The translations under genes were made by a program, and so were the position numbers. Source: Acidimicrobiia bacterium (lineage in GTDB: Bacteria > Actinomycetota > Acidimicrobiia > Spongiisociales > ZC4RG35). Taken from it: DNA of 5,553 nt. The notes below the pieces were generated by a model. It did not search any database and was not told the origin of the DNA. It saw only the letters and a program-made list of their open reading frames with translations. This document shows positions 5,442 to 5,553 of the stretch, piece after piece. Every line of letters starts with the position of its first letter. The first letter of the stretch is position 1. The stretch is taken from positions 1 through 5,553 of the forward strand of contig JAUXMQ010000097.1 in the NCBI GenBank assembly GCA_030623125.1, read 5' to 3'.

Positions 5442-5553
5442 AGCAACCCCTCGCCGCGGGCGACCTCGATGAATCCGGCTGCCCGAAGCGGGTCGACCCG
5501 GTTGTGGGCGTTGCCATCGACCTTTGTCGACGATCCCACGATCACCGAGTCAG
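5438..5553 (-). CDS. C-terminal 37 residues of an unidentified gene entering from the right edge
   Basis: A minus-strand frame enters from the right edge and ends at TGA 5438-5440, giving 37 residues from codon 5549-5551 onward. It begins DSVIVGSSTKVDGNAHNRVD and ends in VARGEGLL. The TGA overlaps the crotonase GTG in the four-base GTGA arrangement, which normally signals translational coupling, so the two products probably act in the same pathway. Its final codons also carry the crotonase ribosome-binding site (GAGGGG). The tail contains no motif I can assign to a family. That it is coding is inferred from the stop position, the coupling and plausible composition. Confidence 0.7.
   Translation of the reverse strand, partial: DSVIVGSSTKVDGNAHNRVDPLRAAGFIEVARGEGLL
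5447..5452 (-). promoter_or_regulatory. Ribosome-binding site supporting the crotonase GTG start
   Basis: The minus strand reads GAGGGG, then TTGCT, then GTG. The five-base spacing is good for a Shine-Dalgarno element and supports GTG at 5441 as the start. The site lies inside the last codons of the upstream gene, consistent with coupled translation. Confidence 0.65.

Overview
The window looks like a piece of a high-GC bacterial chromosome, most likely from an actinobacterium (Actinomycetota). I infer this from the GC-rich codon use, the long actinobacterial-style Lhr helicase, TANNNT-like -10 boxes placed almost on top of start codons, and frequent GTG starts. An uncultured acidimicrobial-type lineage would fit, but nothing in the sequence settles the taxon. 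There are no RNA genes, CRISPR arrays, insertion sequences or phage genes. Coding density is near 98 percent, and no gene-free stretch exceeds about 75 bases.

Layout from left to right. Bases 1-3118 are one uninterrupted minus-strand reading frame encoding the first 1039 residues of a long Lhr-type superfamily 2 helicase. Its C-terminus lies beyond the left edge. I read this frame codon by codon across the whole span and found no stop or frameshift. Just upstream on the same strand are a 64-residue protein with two predicted membrane helices (3168-3362) and a stand-alone HD-GYP phosphodiesterase domain (3388-3963). A short divergent intergenic region follows. On the plus strand, 4037-4669 encodes an unrecognised protein of about 210 residues with a pattern suggestive of a PD-(D/E)XK nuclease fold. 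Its 3' end overlaps by 17 bp the 3' end of a minus-strand crotonase-family gene (4653-5441). That crotonase gene is translationally coupled, through a GTGA overlap, to an unidentified gene entering from the right edge.

How the parts may relate. HD-GYP, small membrane protein and lhr are co-directional with gaps of 25 and 49 bp, so they could be co-transcribed, although the small gene appears to have its own leaderless-type promoter. The crotonase and its upstream partner form a separate minus-strand unit, probably in acyl-CoA metabolism. The plus-strand gene stands alone between the two units. I see no convincing new multi-gene system. The least explained items are the nuclease-like orphan, the departure of the crotonase active site from the classical hydratase pattern, and the small membrane protein between a cyclic-di-GMP enzyme and a repair helicase.
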